Shown here: positions 7,775-16,400 of the stretch, piece after piece
Layout: every line of letters begins with the position of its first letter
How positions within the stretch are numbered: the first letter of the stretch is position 1
Assembly: GCA_964401045.1 (NCBI GenBank)
Contig: CAYNXB010000007.1
Location: 1 to 64,000 of the forward strand
Origin: CAYNXB01 sp964401045
GTDB lineage: Bacteria > Pseudomonadota > Alphaproteobacteria > Sphingomonadales > Sphingomonadaceae
DNA: 64,000 nt
Direction of reading: 5' to 3'
Notes under the pieces: generated by a model
Databases searched by the model: none
Seen by the model: the letters and a program-made list of their open reading frames with translations, nothing else
What the model was told of the DNA's origin: nothing
Made by a program: the position numbers and the translations under genes

Positions 7775-9978
7775 CAGAAGGCTTGCCCCAGCGCGACGTA
7801 TACCGCCACCGGTGGATCACCCGGCCCCGGCGTCAACGGCACGCCGACATCGACGCGGATTGGCCCGAAGCCGGTCTTGTAGCGCAGGCCGATGCCCGCG
7901 CCGATCTTGATGTCCTGGAAATCCGGATAAGGCTCGGTATCGACCGCGCCTGCGTCGACGAACGGCACCACCGCCAGGGCCCCGCCGAAAAAGCCCGTGC
8001 CGATGCGCGCCTCGACCGATACCTCGGTCAGCGAGCGGCCGCCCGACGGTTCGCCGAGGTTATCCTGCGGACCGATCGCCTGATAGCCGTAACCGCGCAC
8101 CGAGCCGCCGCCGCCCGCAAAGAAGCGCCGCGACGGCGCAATGCCGTACAGCGGCGCGCCCGGCATGCTCCCGAGCCGCACGCGGCCTGCGAGCACGATT
8201 TTCTCCGTGACCGGATAGTACGCGCTCGCATCGACCTGGGCGCGGACGTAGGTGAACTGTTCGCCATTGGTGAACGAGAGTTCGGGCGAAACACGCCCGC
8301 CGAGCCGCCAGCCGTACGTCGGATCGAGCAGATCGAAGGTGTTGTCGATCTGGGCCCGCAACGGCAGCGCGGCAACGTAATAGGTTTCCTTCGGCCCCTT
8401 CTCGCCGGAGACCGTGACTTCGCGCTCGCGCGTCGCCACCGATTCGAGCCCGACCGACCAGGTGAACGGCTTCTGGAACAGCAGCGTGCTGACGCGCTCG
8501 TAAGTGCCGATCAGCGAGACGGTCTGACCCTCGAATCCCTCGCGGTCCTGCTTGGTTGCGTAGGCGTCGATCGTTAGGATGCGATCGCGCGCGCCGAGGT
8601 TGTTGCGGCGAAACGTCACGCCGGCCAATTGCTCGCGCGTGCCGGCGATGCCGCGGACCCGGAGCATACCCTCAGGCGGGAACATGTTGCGGTGCTCCCA
8701 GCTCGCCTCCGCGCGGAAGCCCTCGCCAGTACCGTAGCCGAGCGCCCCGGAGATAGTGCGCAACGGCGCCTTCTCCAGCTCGACGCGCATGTCCACGGTG
8801 CCCGGCTGGCCGTTCGCCGGCTCGGCGGTCTTGACCCGGGTAATGGTGACGCTCGAGACGAGACCAGTGGCGAGAATCGCGCGCCGCAGGTCGAGCTCGT
8901 CGGAGCGCTTGTATAGATCGCCCGGATCGAACCGCGCGATGTTGGAAAGGTGGTGGCTCGACAGGAACTCGGGCAGCGAGCTGATCACCTGGCCGAAGTT
9001 GTACTTGCCGTTCGGACGGGTGATCATCGTCAGATCGCCCTCCTCGCGGTCATGATCGACCAGCAACTGGGGATCCTCGATCGCTGCGAACGGATAGCCG
9101 TTCTCACCCAGCGCCTCGTCGAGGTCGTAGCGTTCCTCGACGATCTTGTCCGACAGCAGCGGGTCGCCCGTGCGGATCTCGAAATCGTTGCGCAGGACCG
9201 CGTAATCGCTTTCGGCGCTCTCCAGCTGCCCGAGGTCCACCGCGCCGAACTTGAATTGCTCGCCGGGGACGATGTCGAACCGCACCCGAGGCTCGTTCTC
9301 CCCACCCTCGTCCACCTCGGACCCACCGACCGAGCGGAGCACCAGGGCGTCGTAATAACCATAGACCCGCAGCAGGCGGTTGAGCATGTCCTCGTCTGCC
9401 TTGGCACGCGCGGAAAGCTGGCCGAGGTTGTCATGTTCGCCGTCGTATTCCTCGACCGCCGAAAGCTGCTTGAAGCGGTCGACGAAGTCCTTGCGCTCCG
9501 GAAACAGCGCGGCGTCAGATGGGAACACCAGCACCAGATCGTCCGAAATGCGCTGCTCGGCGCCTTTGAGTGCAAGCGGCTTGAACTCATCGGCCAGCTC
9601 GGGGAACTGGATGTCGGGCTCGGGCTCTAGCTGCTGAATAGGCGGCAGCTCGCTCTGGTCGGGCCAGGGGACGGTTACGAGCGGAAGCTCGGCAAGCGGC
9701 GCGTCAGGCTCGAGTACGGGGGCCTGTTCTTCGGCCTGCGCTTGGGGCGAAACGCCTTGCGAGGCCCAGCCCTCCGGATCGGCGATCGCGCTGTCAGGGA
9801 TCAGGTCTTCAAGCGTCGCCTGCGCGCTGGCATCTTGCGCCCAGGCGGGCTGGCCGGCGAGAAGGGCGACGGCGGCAAGGCCCGAGGCCAGCCGCGATGC
9901 GAGGTTAAACTGTCTCGGCCAGCACGTATTGCTGCTGCCCGCCGGGCACGCCGTCCTTGCTGCTGCCATCGACTTCAT
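7774..9978 (-). CDS. tamA: Outer-membrane assembly factor TamA (BamA/Omp85 family)
   Basis: A signal peptide (about LASGLAAVALLAGQPAWAQ) precedes a Pro/Glu-rich linker, POTRA-like domains and a C-terminal 16-stranded barrel ending in VYVALGQAF, with the terminal Phe typical of Omp85 barrels. The barrel carries the FRRNNLGARDR and FAGGGGSVRGYGYQ motifs, the latter matching the VRGY loop-6 signature. With TamB it forms the TAM complex. The start is uncertain: ATGs at 9978 and 9969 are in frame but lie 65-74 bases inside ate. They give an odd hydrophilic lead of 20 or more residues before the signal peptide. A CTG closer to the signal peptide is the alternative. Confidence 0.93.
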   Translation of the reverse strand: MKSMAAARTACPAGSSNTCWPRQFNLASRLASGLAAVALLAGQPAWAQDASAQATLEDLIPDSAIADPEGWASQGVSPQAQAEEQAPVLEPDAPLAELPLVTVPWPDQSELPPIQQLEPEPDIQFPELADEFKPLALKGAEQRISDDLVLVFPSDAALFPERKDFVDRFKQLSAVEEYDGEHDNLGQLSARAKADEDMLNRLLRVYGYYDALVLRSVGGSEVDEGGENEPRVRFDIVPGEQFKFGAVDLGQLESAESDYAVLRNDFEIRTGDPLLSDKIVEERYDLDEALGENGYPFAAIEDPQLLVDHDREEGDLTMITRPNGKYNFGQVISSLPEFLSSHHLSNIARFDPGDLYKRSDELDLRRAILATGLVSSVTITRVKTAEPANGQPGTVDMRVELEKAPLRTISGALGYGTGEGFRAEASWEHRNMFPPEGMLRVRGIAGTREQLAGVTFRRNNLGARDRILTIDAYATKQDREGFEGQTVSLIGTYERVSTLLFQKPFTWSVGLESVATREREVTVSGEKGPKETYYVAALPLRAQIDNTFDLLDPTYGWRLGGRVSPELSFTNGEQFTYVRAQVDASAYYPVTEKIVLAGRVRLGSMPGAPLYGIAPSRRFFAGGGGSVRGYGYQAIGPQDNLGEPSGGRSLTEVSVEARIGTGFFGGALAVVPFVDAGAVDTEPYPDFQDIKIGAGIGLRYKTGFGPIRVDVGVPLTPGPGDPPVAVYVALGQAF

Positions 9979-10765
9979 CGGCGCTGTCGCGAGAACGGAC
10001 GACCGAGGCGGCGATGAGCGCGGCTTGCTCGTGATCGGTGAAACGGCGCCATCCGCCGGGTCCCAGCCGTTCGAGGGGGCGGAAGCGCACCTTGTATTGC
10101 ATTCGCGGCGAGCCTTCGACCCAATAGCCGAGGTACACGTACGGCAGCCCTTCGGCAGCCGCGCGGCGGATATGGTCGAGGATGATGTAGTTCCCAAGTC
10201 CGCCGCGGCCTTCGTACTCGGGGTCGTAGAAGCTGTAGATCATCGACAACCCGTCGCCCTGGTGGTCTGTAAGGCAGGCACCCACAAGGCGTCCGGCCCC
10301 TCCATCCCCCAATGGCTCCCTATATTCAACGACAAAGCTCGAAACCGGCGTGTGTTCCACCATATCGGCGAAGTCGACTTCGTCCATCGCGGCCATCCCG
10401 CCGCCGGGATGGCGCAAACCGAGGTAGCGTTGCAGCAAATCGAACTGCTCGCTCGTCGCCCACGGGCGGCATTCGCTGACAATCAGATCATCGTTGCGGC
10501 GCAGAATGCGCTTCTGGGTGCTCGAGGGCTGGAACTCGCTCGCCACCACCCGCACGGAAACGCACGCCTGGCAGCTCGCGCAGCTTGGCCGGTACGCAAC
10601 CGTCTGACTGCGACGGAAGCCGATCCGCCCAAGCGCGTCGTTAAGCTGCGCCGAATGCGGGCCCTTGAGCTCCGTGAAGACCTTGCGCTCCGTTTGACCC
10701 GGGAGATACGGGCACGGCGCAGGGCTCGTCACATAGAAGCGCGGAAAACGAACCGGTGCCGTCAC
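9905..10765 (-). CDS. bpt: Aspartate/glutamate leucyl(arginyl)transferase
   Basis: N-end rule aminoacyl-tRNA-protein transferase; bacterial Bpt adds Leu to proteins with N-terminal Asp or Glu, marking them for ClpS/ClpAP. N-terminal FYVTSPAPCPYLPGQTERKVFTEL and the SCASCQACVSVRV cysteine cluster are diagnostic. SMIYSFYDPEYEGRGGLG and LGYWVEGSPRMQYK are conserved in the C-terminal GNAT-like half. I take the GTG at 10765 because homologues start T-A-P-V-R-F-P-R; an ATG four codons upstream is possible. The 286 residues fit the family. Its 3' end overlaps the likely tamA start. Confidence 0.93.
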   Translation of the reverse strand: MTAPVRFPRFYVTSPAPCPYLPGQTERKVFTELKGPHSAQLNDALGRIGFRRSQTVAYRPSCASCQACVSVRVVASEFQPSSTQKRILRRNDDLIVSECRPWATSEQFDLLQRYLGLRHPGGGMAAMDEVDFADMVEHTPVSSFVVEYREPLGDGGAGRLVGACLTDHQGDGLSMIYSFYDPEYEGRGGLGNYIILDHIRRAAAEGLPYVYLGYWVEGSPRMQYKVRFRPLERLGPGGWRRFTDHEQAALIAASVVRSRDSADEVDGSSKDGVPGGQQQYVLAETV

Positions 10766-10902
10766 GTGCCTGCCCAACCCCCAACCAACTGACCGCCGGA
10801 TTATGCCGTCGGGATTCGCATTGGTGGAAGACTCTTAACCATAAATCGCGGCGGGCCGAGTCCATTTTGCACAGGGATTTCATTCCCGCGCGGCAAACCG
10901 TC
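10766..10902. other. Intergenic gap between ilvA end and ate start
   Basis: 137 bases that must hold the promoter of the ate-tamA-tamB cluster. I see no convincing sigma-70 box, terminator or repeat. Confidence 0.4.
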
Positions 10903-12156
10903 TCAATTCAGTTCGACTTGGCTGATAGAGTAACCTTTTTTCCGTAGTGCGAGGACCAGAGCCTCGAGTTGCTCGGGCCCGCGGGCCTCGCATTCGATGT
11001 CAGTCACGAGTCCCTTGGCCGGCAAATGCGTGAAGATTCGCTGGTGGTAGATCTCGATGATGTTGACCTGGTGCTGGTTGAATTCCTCCATCACCTTGAA
11101 CAGCGCGCCGGGCCGATCCTGCAGCGTGATCCTGAGCCGGGCGAGGCGGCCCGAGCGGGCAAGATCGCGCAACAGCACGTTGGCGAGCAGGCGCGTGTCG
11201 ATGTTGCCGCCGGTGAGCACGAGGCCCACCTTCTTGCCCGCGAACAGCTCAGGATATTGGAAGACCGCTGCCAGCCCTGCGGCACCGGCGCCCTCGACCA
11301 CTGTCTTCTCGATCTGGAGCAGCATCGACACCGCGCGCTCGAGCACCCCTTCAGGCACGAGCACGAGGTCGTCGAGCAACTCGGCGAGCGCCGGGGCGGT
11401 ATACGCGCCGGGTTCCTTGACCGCGATGCCTTCAGCCAGCGTGTCGCCCCCGCACGGTAGGTCGACGCCCTTCAGGCGATCGTACATTGACGGATAGAGT
11501 TGCGCTTCGGCGCCGATCAGGCCGATGTCCGGCTTGATCGCGCGCGCCGCGGTGCCCATGCCCGTCGCAAGCCCGCCGCCGCCGACGGGGATTGCCAGCA
11601 TTTCCAGCTCGGGCACGTCCTCGAGCATTTCGAGCGCGACAGTGCCCTGCCCCGCCGCGACTATCGGATCGTCGAACGGATGGATGAAGGTGAGCCCGAG
11701 CTGCCGCTCCATGCTGCGGGCCTGGGCATAGGCCTCGTCGAACGTCTCCCCCGCGAGGACCACTTTGCCGCCAACCTGTTCGGTCTGCATCACTTTTACC
11801 GTCGGCGTGGTGTGCGGCATGACGATCGTCACCGGCACACCGAGCCGCGTGCCGTGATAGGCGAGGCCCTGCGCGTGATTGCCGGCCGAAGCTGCGATCA
11901 CGCCCGCCTTGCGGCGCTTCTCGTCCAGCAGCAGCAGCGCGTTGAGCGCGCCGCGCTCCTTATATGCGGCAGTGAACTGCAGGTTCTCGAACTTGAGCCA
12001 GATCTCGGCCCCGGTAATCTGCGACAGCGTGCGGCTATAGAGCGTTGGCGTGCGCACGATCGCGTCCCTGATCCGCGCATGCGCCGCGCGGATGTCATCG
12101 AGCGTCAGCAGCGGCTCGTCGCCGGTCTTCGCGGCCAGGTTCTTGCTCCCGTTCAT
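10903..12156 (-). CDS. ilvA: Threonine ammonia-lyase (PLP-dependent)
   Basis: Deaminates threonine to 2-oxobutanoate, the entry to isoleucine synthesis. 417 residues: a fold-type II PLP domain with the Schiff-base lysine in FTAAYKERGALN (Lys66), the SAGNHAQG phosphate loop, and a PVGGGGLATG glycine loop. A C-terminal ACT-like domain (about residues 335-415: RITLQDRPGALFKVMEEFNQ) should bind an amino-acid effector. This architecture is the single-ACT form common in alphaproteobacteria. The ATG at 12156 gives the canonical N-terminus; longer upstream reading is an antisense artefact. It diverges from the dehydrogenase gene at 12262. Confidence 0.95.
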   Translation of the reverse strand: MNGSKNLAAKTGDEPLLTLDDIRAAHARIRDAIVRTPTLYSRTLSQITGAEIWLKFENLQFTAAYKERGALNALLLLDEKRRKAGVIAASAGNHAQGLAYHGTRLGVPVTIVMPHTTPTVKVMQTEQVGGKVVLAGETFDEAYAQARSMERQLGLTFIHPFDDPIVAAGQGTVALEMLEDVPELEMLAIPVGGGGLATGMGTAARAIKPDIGLIGAEAQLYPSMYDRLKGVDLPCGGDTLAEGIAVKEPGAYTAPALAELLDDLVLVPEGVLERAVSMLLQIEKTVVEGAGAAGLAAVFQYPELFAGKKVGLVLTGGNIDTRLLANVLLRDLARSGRLARLRITLQDRPGALFKVMEEFNQHQVNIIEIYHQRIFTHLPAKGLVTDIECEARGPEQLEALVLALRKKGYSISQVELN

Positions 12157-12218
12157 TGTGCGACGCGGCCTAACGGAAAAGCGCGAGGGAGGGAAATAGA
12201 GCTTTGCTGACGCGCCCC

Positions 12219-12230
12219 AAGCAATTGCTT
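12219..12230. promoter_or_regulatory. 12-bp perfect palindrome in a divergent promoter region
   Basis: AAGCAATTGCTT lies in the 105-base gap between the divergent ilvA and dehydrogenase genes, 31 bases before the dehydrogenase start. Its position suits an operator, but no regulator gene adjoins and a palindrome this short can arise by chance. Confidence 0.3.
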
Positions 12231-12261
12231 TGCGCGGGGAGACGCGGCACAGCCCTGCGCC

Positions 12262-13158
12262 ATGGGACACGCAATCGCATTTCTCGGGCTCGGCGTGATG
12301 GGGGGGCCGATGGCCGGGCACCTCGCTCGCGCAGGCCATATGGTCACTGTCTATAACCGCAGCGGTGACAAGGCGGCGGCATGGGTCGAGCGCCACCGCG
12401 GCGAAGGGCTCGATGTGAGGCAGGCGGCAACGCCCGCCGAAGCGGCGGACGGGCAGGACGCGGTGCTTACCTGCGTCGGCAACGACGACGATCTCGCCCA
12501 GGTCGTGCTCGGGCCGGCCGGCGCCCTCGCCGCGATGCGCGAAGGGGCGCTGTTCATCGATCACACCACAGTCTCGCCGGGGATCGCACGGCGCATCGCG
12601 GCGGAAGCCGACTCGCGCGGCGTGCTGGCACTCGACGCCCCGGTTTCGGGCGGACAGGCCGGTGCGGAGAACGGCAAGCTCGCGATCATGTGCGGCGGGA
12701 GCGAAGCGGCTATGGCGGCCGCCGCGCCGATCATCGAAGCCTACGCGGCGCGGATCGTCCACGTTGGCGGCGCCGGTGCTGGCCAGGCGACCAAGGCGGT
12801 CAACCAGGTGGCGATCGCAGGTGTGCTCGCGGGCCTGTCCGAAGCAGTGCGGCTGGCCCAGGCCGAAGGGCTCGAGCTCGACAAGGTGCTCGAAGCGATC
12901 TCCGGCGGCGCGGCGCAGAGCTGGCAGATGGTCAACCGTTGGCAAACCATGGCGCGCGACGAGTTCGACTTCGGCTTTGCGATAGACTGGATGCGCAAGG
13001 ACCTCGCCATTGCGCTCGACGAAGGCCGCGCGCTCGGCCTCGAAATGCCGGTCACCGCGCTGGTCGACGGGTTCTACAACGATGTCCAGGCGCTCGGGGG
13101 CAACCGCCAGGATACCAGCGCGCTGATCCGCCGCCTGCCGAAAGGCGGCGCGCAGTGA
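12262..13158 (+). CDS. NAD(P)-dependent beta-hydroxyacid dehydrogenase (3-hydroxyisobutyrate dehydrogenase family)
   Basis: 298 residues with the family layout. The Rossmann loop is LGLGVMGGPMAGHLARAG (residues 8-25), the substrate loop is DAPVSGGQAGAENG (125-138), and the catalytic lysine is Lys178 in QATKAVNQ. Members oxidise 3-hydroxyisobutyrate, tartronate semialdehyde or related acids; which one here cannot be read. The stop overlaps the next gene start (GTGA), so it is coupled to the amidohydrolase. It diverges from ilvA, which loosely suggests branched-chain amino-acid metabolism, but that is inference. Confidence 0.9.
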   Translation: MGHAIAFLGLGVMGGPMAGHLARAGHMVTVYNRSGDKAAAWVERHRGEGLDVRQAATPAEAADGQDAVLTCVGNDDDLAQVVLGPAGALAAMREGALFIDHTTVSPGIARRIAAEADSRGVLALDAPVSGGQAGAENGKLAIMCGGSEAAMAAAAPIIEAYAARIVHVGGAGAGQATKAVNQVAIAGVLAGLSEAVRLAQAEGLELDKVLEAISGGAAQSWQMVNRWQTMARDEFDFGFAIDWMRKDLAIALDEGRALGLEMPVTALVDGFYNDVQALGGNRQDTSALIRRLPKGGAQ

Positions 13159-14852
13159 TACGCAAGGCGCTCGTCGCCCTCGCCGCATTGACCGCGTCTC
13201 CAGCGCTGGCCGACACGCTGATCGACGATATCAACGGCATCACCGTCGATCGCGAGGGCAAGGTCACGCACTTCGTGGCGATGGTCATCGACGATCAGGG
13301 ACGAATCGCCCAAGTGCTCGACCGGCGCGACCGTGCGCCCAAGGTCGACTATCGTGAGGATGGCCGCGGCCGCACGGTAATCCCAGGCCTGATCGACGCC
13401 CACGCTCACGTGATGGAAATCGGTCTCCAGGCGCTTTCGCTTGACCTGACCGGAACCAGATCGCTTGCCGAAGCGCAGGAAAAGATCCGTGCTTACGCCG
13501 CCAAGTTCCCTGACCGGCCGTGGATCGTTGGCCGCGGCTGGAATCAGGAGCTGTGGGGCCTAGGCCGCTTCCCCACCTCCGCCGAGCTGGACGCCGCCCT
13601 CGCCGACCGGCCGGTATGGCTGGGCCGTATCGACGGGCACGCCGGCTGGGCTAACAGCCGCGCGCTCCAGCTCGCAGGGATCACCGCTGCGACCCCGGAT
13701 CCTGCAGGCGGGCGCATCGAGCGGATCGCGGGCGGCAAGGCGCCCGCGGGCGTGCTGGTCGATTCCGCACAGGACCTGATGCAGGGGTTCGTCCCACCGC
13801 CCCGGCCGGAGGATCTCGATCTCGCACTGTACGAGGCGCAGCAGATTCTGGTGAAGCACGGCATCACCGCCGTTGCCGACATGGGCACCAGCATCGAGGA
13901 CTGGCAATCATTCCGCCGCGCGGGTGATGCCGGCGCCCTGCTGGTCCGCATCATGGCCTATGGCAAAGGGCTCGACGACACCCTGTTGATCGCTGGCCCC
14001 GGCCCGACGCGCTGGCTCTACGACGACCGGCTGCGCCTCAACGGGCTCAAGCTCTACATGGATGGTGCGCTCGGCTCGCGCGGCGCGTGGCTCAAGGCGC
14101 CATACGCCGACGATCCCAAGAACACCGGGCTGCAGATCCTCAACGGCACCCAGCTGCGCAACCTGATGAGCCGCGCGGCGATGGACAATTTCCAGGTCGC
14201 GGTTCACGCGATCGGCGACGCGGCGAACGCCGAAGTGCTCTCTGCGATCGAGGAGCTGTCGACTGATTTCACCGGCGACCGCCGCTGGCGCATCGAGCAC
14301 GCACAAGTAGTCGACCCCGCGGACATCGCCCGCTTCGGCCAGTACGGCATCGTCGCCTCCATGCAGCCGCAGCACCAGACTTCCGACCGCGTGATGGCCG
14401 AGGCGAGGCTGGGTCCAGGCCGACTCAGCGGCGCCTATGCGTGGAAAAGCATCGCCGCCGCCGGCGCGCCGCTGGCGTTCGGTTCGGACGCGCCGACCGA
14501 GATTCCCGATCCGTTCGCCGGGCTGGCTGCGGCGGTGACGCGCGCCGATGCGAACGGCGAGCCATTCGGCGGATGGCAACCGCAGGAAGCGATCTCACGC
14601 GAAGCCGCGCTCGCCGCTTACACTTCGGGGGCCGCATATGCCGGGTTCGCCGACGGCAAGTTCGGCGAGATCAAGCCCGGTCAGCGCGCCGATTTTCTGG
14701 TGCTCGACCGCGACCCGATGCTGGTCAGCGGGCCGGAGCTGCGCGACATTCGCGTGCTCCAGACGTGGATCGGCGGGATGAAGGTCTACGACACCTCGCC
14801 CACCACCCGCGGCGAACAGCGCGAGCGCCGCGATCCGGAAATAGGCCGTTAA
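13155..14852 (+). CDS. YtcJ-like metal-dependent amidohydrolase, exported
   Basis: 565 residues from a GTG that overlaps the previous stop. A signal peptide (MIRKALVALAALTASPALA) precedes an amidohydrolase-3 fold. HAHVMEIG supplies the first two metal-binding histidines; VAVHAIGD, RIEHAQ and a late GSDAPTEIP provide the remaining His and Asp ligands. The family hydrolyses amide or ester bonds in varied small molecules, and members of the YtcJ group are mostly uncharacterised. Translational coupling to a beta-hydroxyacid dehydrogenase suggests they may share a catabolic route. Confidence 0.9.
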   Translation: MIRKALVALAALTASPALADTLIDDINGITVDREGKVTHFVAMVIDDQGRIAQVLDRRDRAPKVDYREDGRGRTVIPGLIDAHAHVMEIGLQALSLDLTGTRSLAEAQEKIRAYAAKFPDRPWIVGRGWNQELWGLGRFPTSAELDAALADRPVWLGRIDGHAGWANSRALQLAGITAATPDPAGGRIERIAGGKAPAGVLVDSAQDLMQGFVPPPRPEDLDLALYEAQQILVKHGITAVADMGTSIEDWQSFRRAGDAGALLVRIMAYGKGLDDTLLIAGPGPTRWLYDDRLRLNGLKLYMDGALGSRGAWLKAPYADDPKNTGLQILNGTQLRNLMSRAAMDNFQVAVHAIGDAANAEVLSAIEELSTDFTGDRRWRIEHAQVVDPADIARFGQYGIVASMQPQHQTSDRVMAEARLGPGRLSGAYAWKSIAAAGAPLAFGSDAPTEIPDPFAGLAAAVTRADANGEPFGGWQPQEAISREAALAAYTSGAAYAGFADGKFGEIKPGQRADFLVLDRDPMLVSGPELRDIRVLQTWIGGMKVYDTSPTTRGEQRERRDPEIGR

Positions 14853-14856
14853 TTTC

Positions 14857-14923
14857 ATTCGTCATCGCGAGCGTAGCGAAACGATCCATCACCTGGAGCC
14901 AGATTGCCCCGGCAATGACGAAA
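14857..14923. repeat. Palindromic dispersed repeat, copy 1
   Basis: The left arm begins CGTCATCGCGAGCG at 14860 and continues with TAGCGAAACGATCC; the right arm closes with GGCAATGACGAAAT, the inverted counterpart. It fills the whole gap between the convergent amidohydrolase and tatC genes. The left arm matches the element at 47731-47810 almost base for base apart from a 2-base indel. Such REP/BIME-like elements are common between genes in alphaproteobacteria. Confidence 0.75.
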
Positions 14924-15754
14924 TCAAGATGACTGCGAAGTCTGTTCGGTTGTCGCGGCCGGCGTCACCGGCTCCGCTTCTTCCTGCGCCGCCACCTTGG
15001 CCGCCTTGCGCTCGCTCACGTACATGATCAGCAGCGAGCCTTCGAACAGCGCGAGCAACGGCACCGCGAGCACCACCTGCGAGAACACGTCCGGCGGGGT
15101 GACGACGGCCGCGAGGATGAAGATTCCGACGATCACGTAACGCCGCGAGCCCGCGAACTGCTTGCGCGTCACCAGCCCCGCCCGGTTGAGCAGCAGCAGC
15201 AGCACCGGCAACAGGAAGCTGACCCCGAACGCCAGGATGAAGCGCATCACGAGGTCGAGGTAGTCGCCCATCGCCGGGAGCGCTTCCTGATGGATGCCGC
15301 CGGTTACGCCCTGGAAGCCGAGAAACCATTTGAAGGCGGTCGGCATGACGACGAAATAGGCGAGGCTCGCACCCGCGATGAACAACACCGGGGTTGCGAG
15401 AATGAACGGCAGGAAGGCCTTCTTTTCCTTCGCGTAGAGGCCCGGCGCGACGAACGCCCACAACTGGTTGGCGATGATCGGGAACGCCACCAGGAAGGCT
15501 GCGAACAGCGCCACCTTGATCTCGACGAAGAACGCTTCGTAAAGCTTGGTGTAGACGAGCCTGCCCTGGCCCGGCGGAAACGCATTGGTGAGCGGCCGCA
15601 CCAGCAGCCCGAAAATGTCGCGCGCGAAGTAGAGGCACACCGCGAACGCCACGCCGAGCGCCAGGACGCACTTCACCAGCCGGCCGCGCAACTCGATCAG
15701 ATGCTCGAGCAGCGGTGCCTGTGTCTCGTCGATATCGCGAAGATTGAATGCCAT
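14924..15754 (-). CDS. tatC: Sec-independent protein translocase TatC
   Basis: Polytopic core of the twin-arginine translocon, which recognises the RR signal peptide. 276 residues with six hydrophobic helices. The N-terminal APLLEHLIELRGRLVK is the family signature, with the conserved Glu of the signal-binding surface; the central FVAPGLYAKEKKAFLPF loop is also conserved. The C-terminal tail is Thr/Ala/Glu-rich and cytoplasmic. It is last in nagZ-scpA-scpB-tatA-tatB-tatC and starts 3 bases after the tatB stop. In many relatives serS follows tatC; here a repeat and a convergent gene follow instead. Confidence 0.97.
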   Translation of the reverse strand: MAFNLRDIDETQAPLLEHLIELRGRLVKCVLALGVAFAVCLYFARDIFGLLVRPLTNAFPPGQGRLVYTKLYEAFFVEIKVALFAAFLVAFPIIANQLWAFVAPGLYAKEKKAFLPFILATPVLFIAGASLAYFVVMPTAFKWFLGFQGVTGGIHQEALPAMGDYLDLVMRFILAFGVSFLLPVLLLLLNRAGLVTRKQFAGSRRYVIVGIFILAAVVTPPDVFSQVVLAVPLLALFEGSLLIMYVSERKAAKVAAQEEAEPVTPAATTEQTSQSS

Positions 15755-15757
15755 GGA

Positions 15758-16135
15758 TCAGGCGTTCCTACCGTCGAGCGGCAATTCGGGCTCGCCTGCG
15801 GCGGCGGGCGTTTCGCTTGGCTTTTCCGGTGCGGGCAGTCGCGCCTCGGCAGAGGCCGGCGGGGCCATCGTCTCGGCGTTAATCGGCTGCATCTGGTCGG
15901 CAGGCGTGGCCTTCATGACGGCCTCGTTCTGCTCTTTCCACTTCCGCTCCATCTCCTCCATCTCCGCCTCGCGAATCATTGCGTCGAGGCCAGTGCGGAA
16001 ATGATTGGACACGCGCCGCATCTTGCCGATCCAACGGCCGGCTGTGCGCAGTGCGAGCGGCAGATCCTTGGGGCCGATCACCAGGACCGCCACGACAACG
16101 ATCACCAGCAATTCTGGGGCGTCGATTCCGAACAT
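15758..16135 (-). CDS. tatB: Sec-independent translocase subunit TatB
   Basis: 125 residues: short N-terminal membrane helix (MFGIDAPELLVIVVVAVLVIGPK), hinge GPKDLP, then an amphipathic helix LALRTAGRWIGKMRRV and a charged, disordered tail rich in Glu, Pro and Ala. The FGI-x-ELL and GPKDLP motifs separate TatB from TatA. It pairs with TatC to form the receptor complex. It lies between tatA and tatC in the operon. Confidence 0.95.
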   Translation of the reverse strand: MFGIDAPELLVIVVVAVLVIGPKDLPLALRTAGRWIGKMRRVSNHFRTGLDAMIREAEMEEMERKWKEQNEAVMKATPADQMQPINAETMAPPASAEARLPAPEKPSETPAAAGEPELPLDGRNA

Positions 16136-16167
16136 TGAGGGGGTCTTAGCGCCTTTTTGGCGCTGCG

Positions 16168-16368
16168 TCAGTTATGCTTGTCAGCCGATTGCGGCTCGAC
16201 GGTAACGGTCTGGACGTCGGCGGGGAGCTGCTCGGGCTCGGCGATGCCCTGGCGGAAGCTTTTGATACCTTTGCCAAAATCGCCCATCATGTCGGAAACT
16301 CGCCCGCGTCCGAAGAGCACGAGAAGCACTAAAGCGATAATCACGATCTGAAACGGTCCGACGCTCAT
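16168..16368 (-). CDS. tatA: Sec-independent translocase pore subunit TatA
   Basis: 66 residues, slightly shorter than usual. Membrane helix QIVIIALVLLVLFGRGRV, then the FGRGR-x-SDMMGDFGKGIKSFR amphipathic helix typical of TatA. It oligomerises to form the transient export path. The short acidic tail ends QSADKHN. It is followed by tatB after 32 bases. Confidence 0.95.
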   Translation of the reverse strand: MSVGPFQIVIIALVLLVLFGRGRVSDMMGDFGKGIKSFRQGIAEPEQLPADVQTVTVEPQSADKHN

Positions 16369-16400
16369 TACCGCACTCCGAGTGGCCCGATGGGTCGAGT

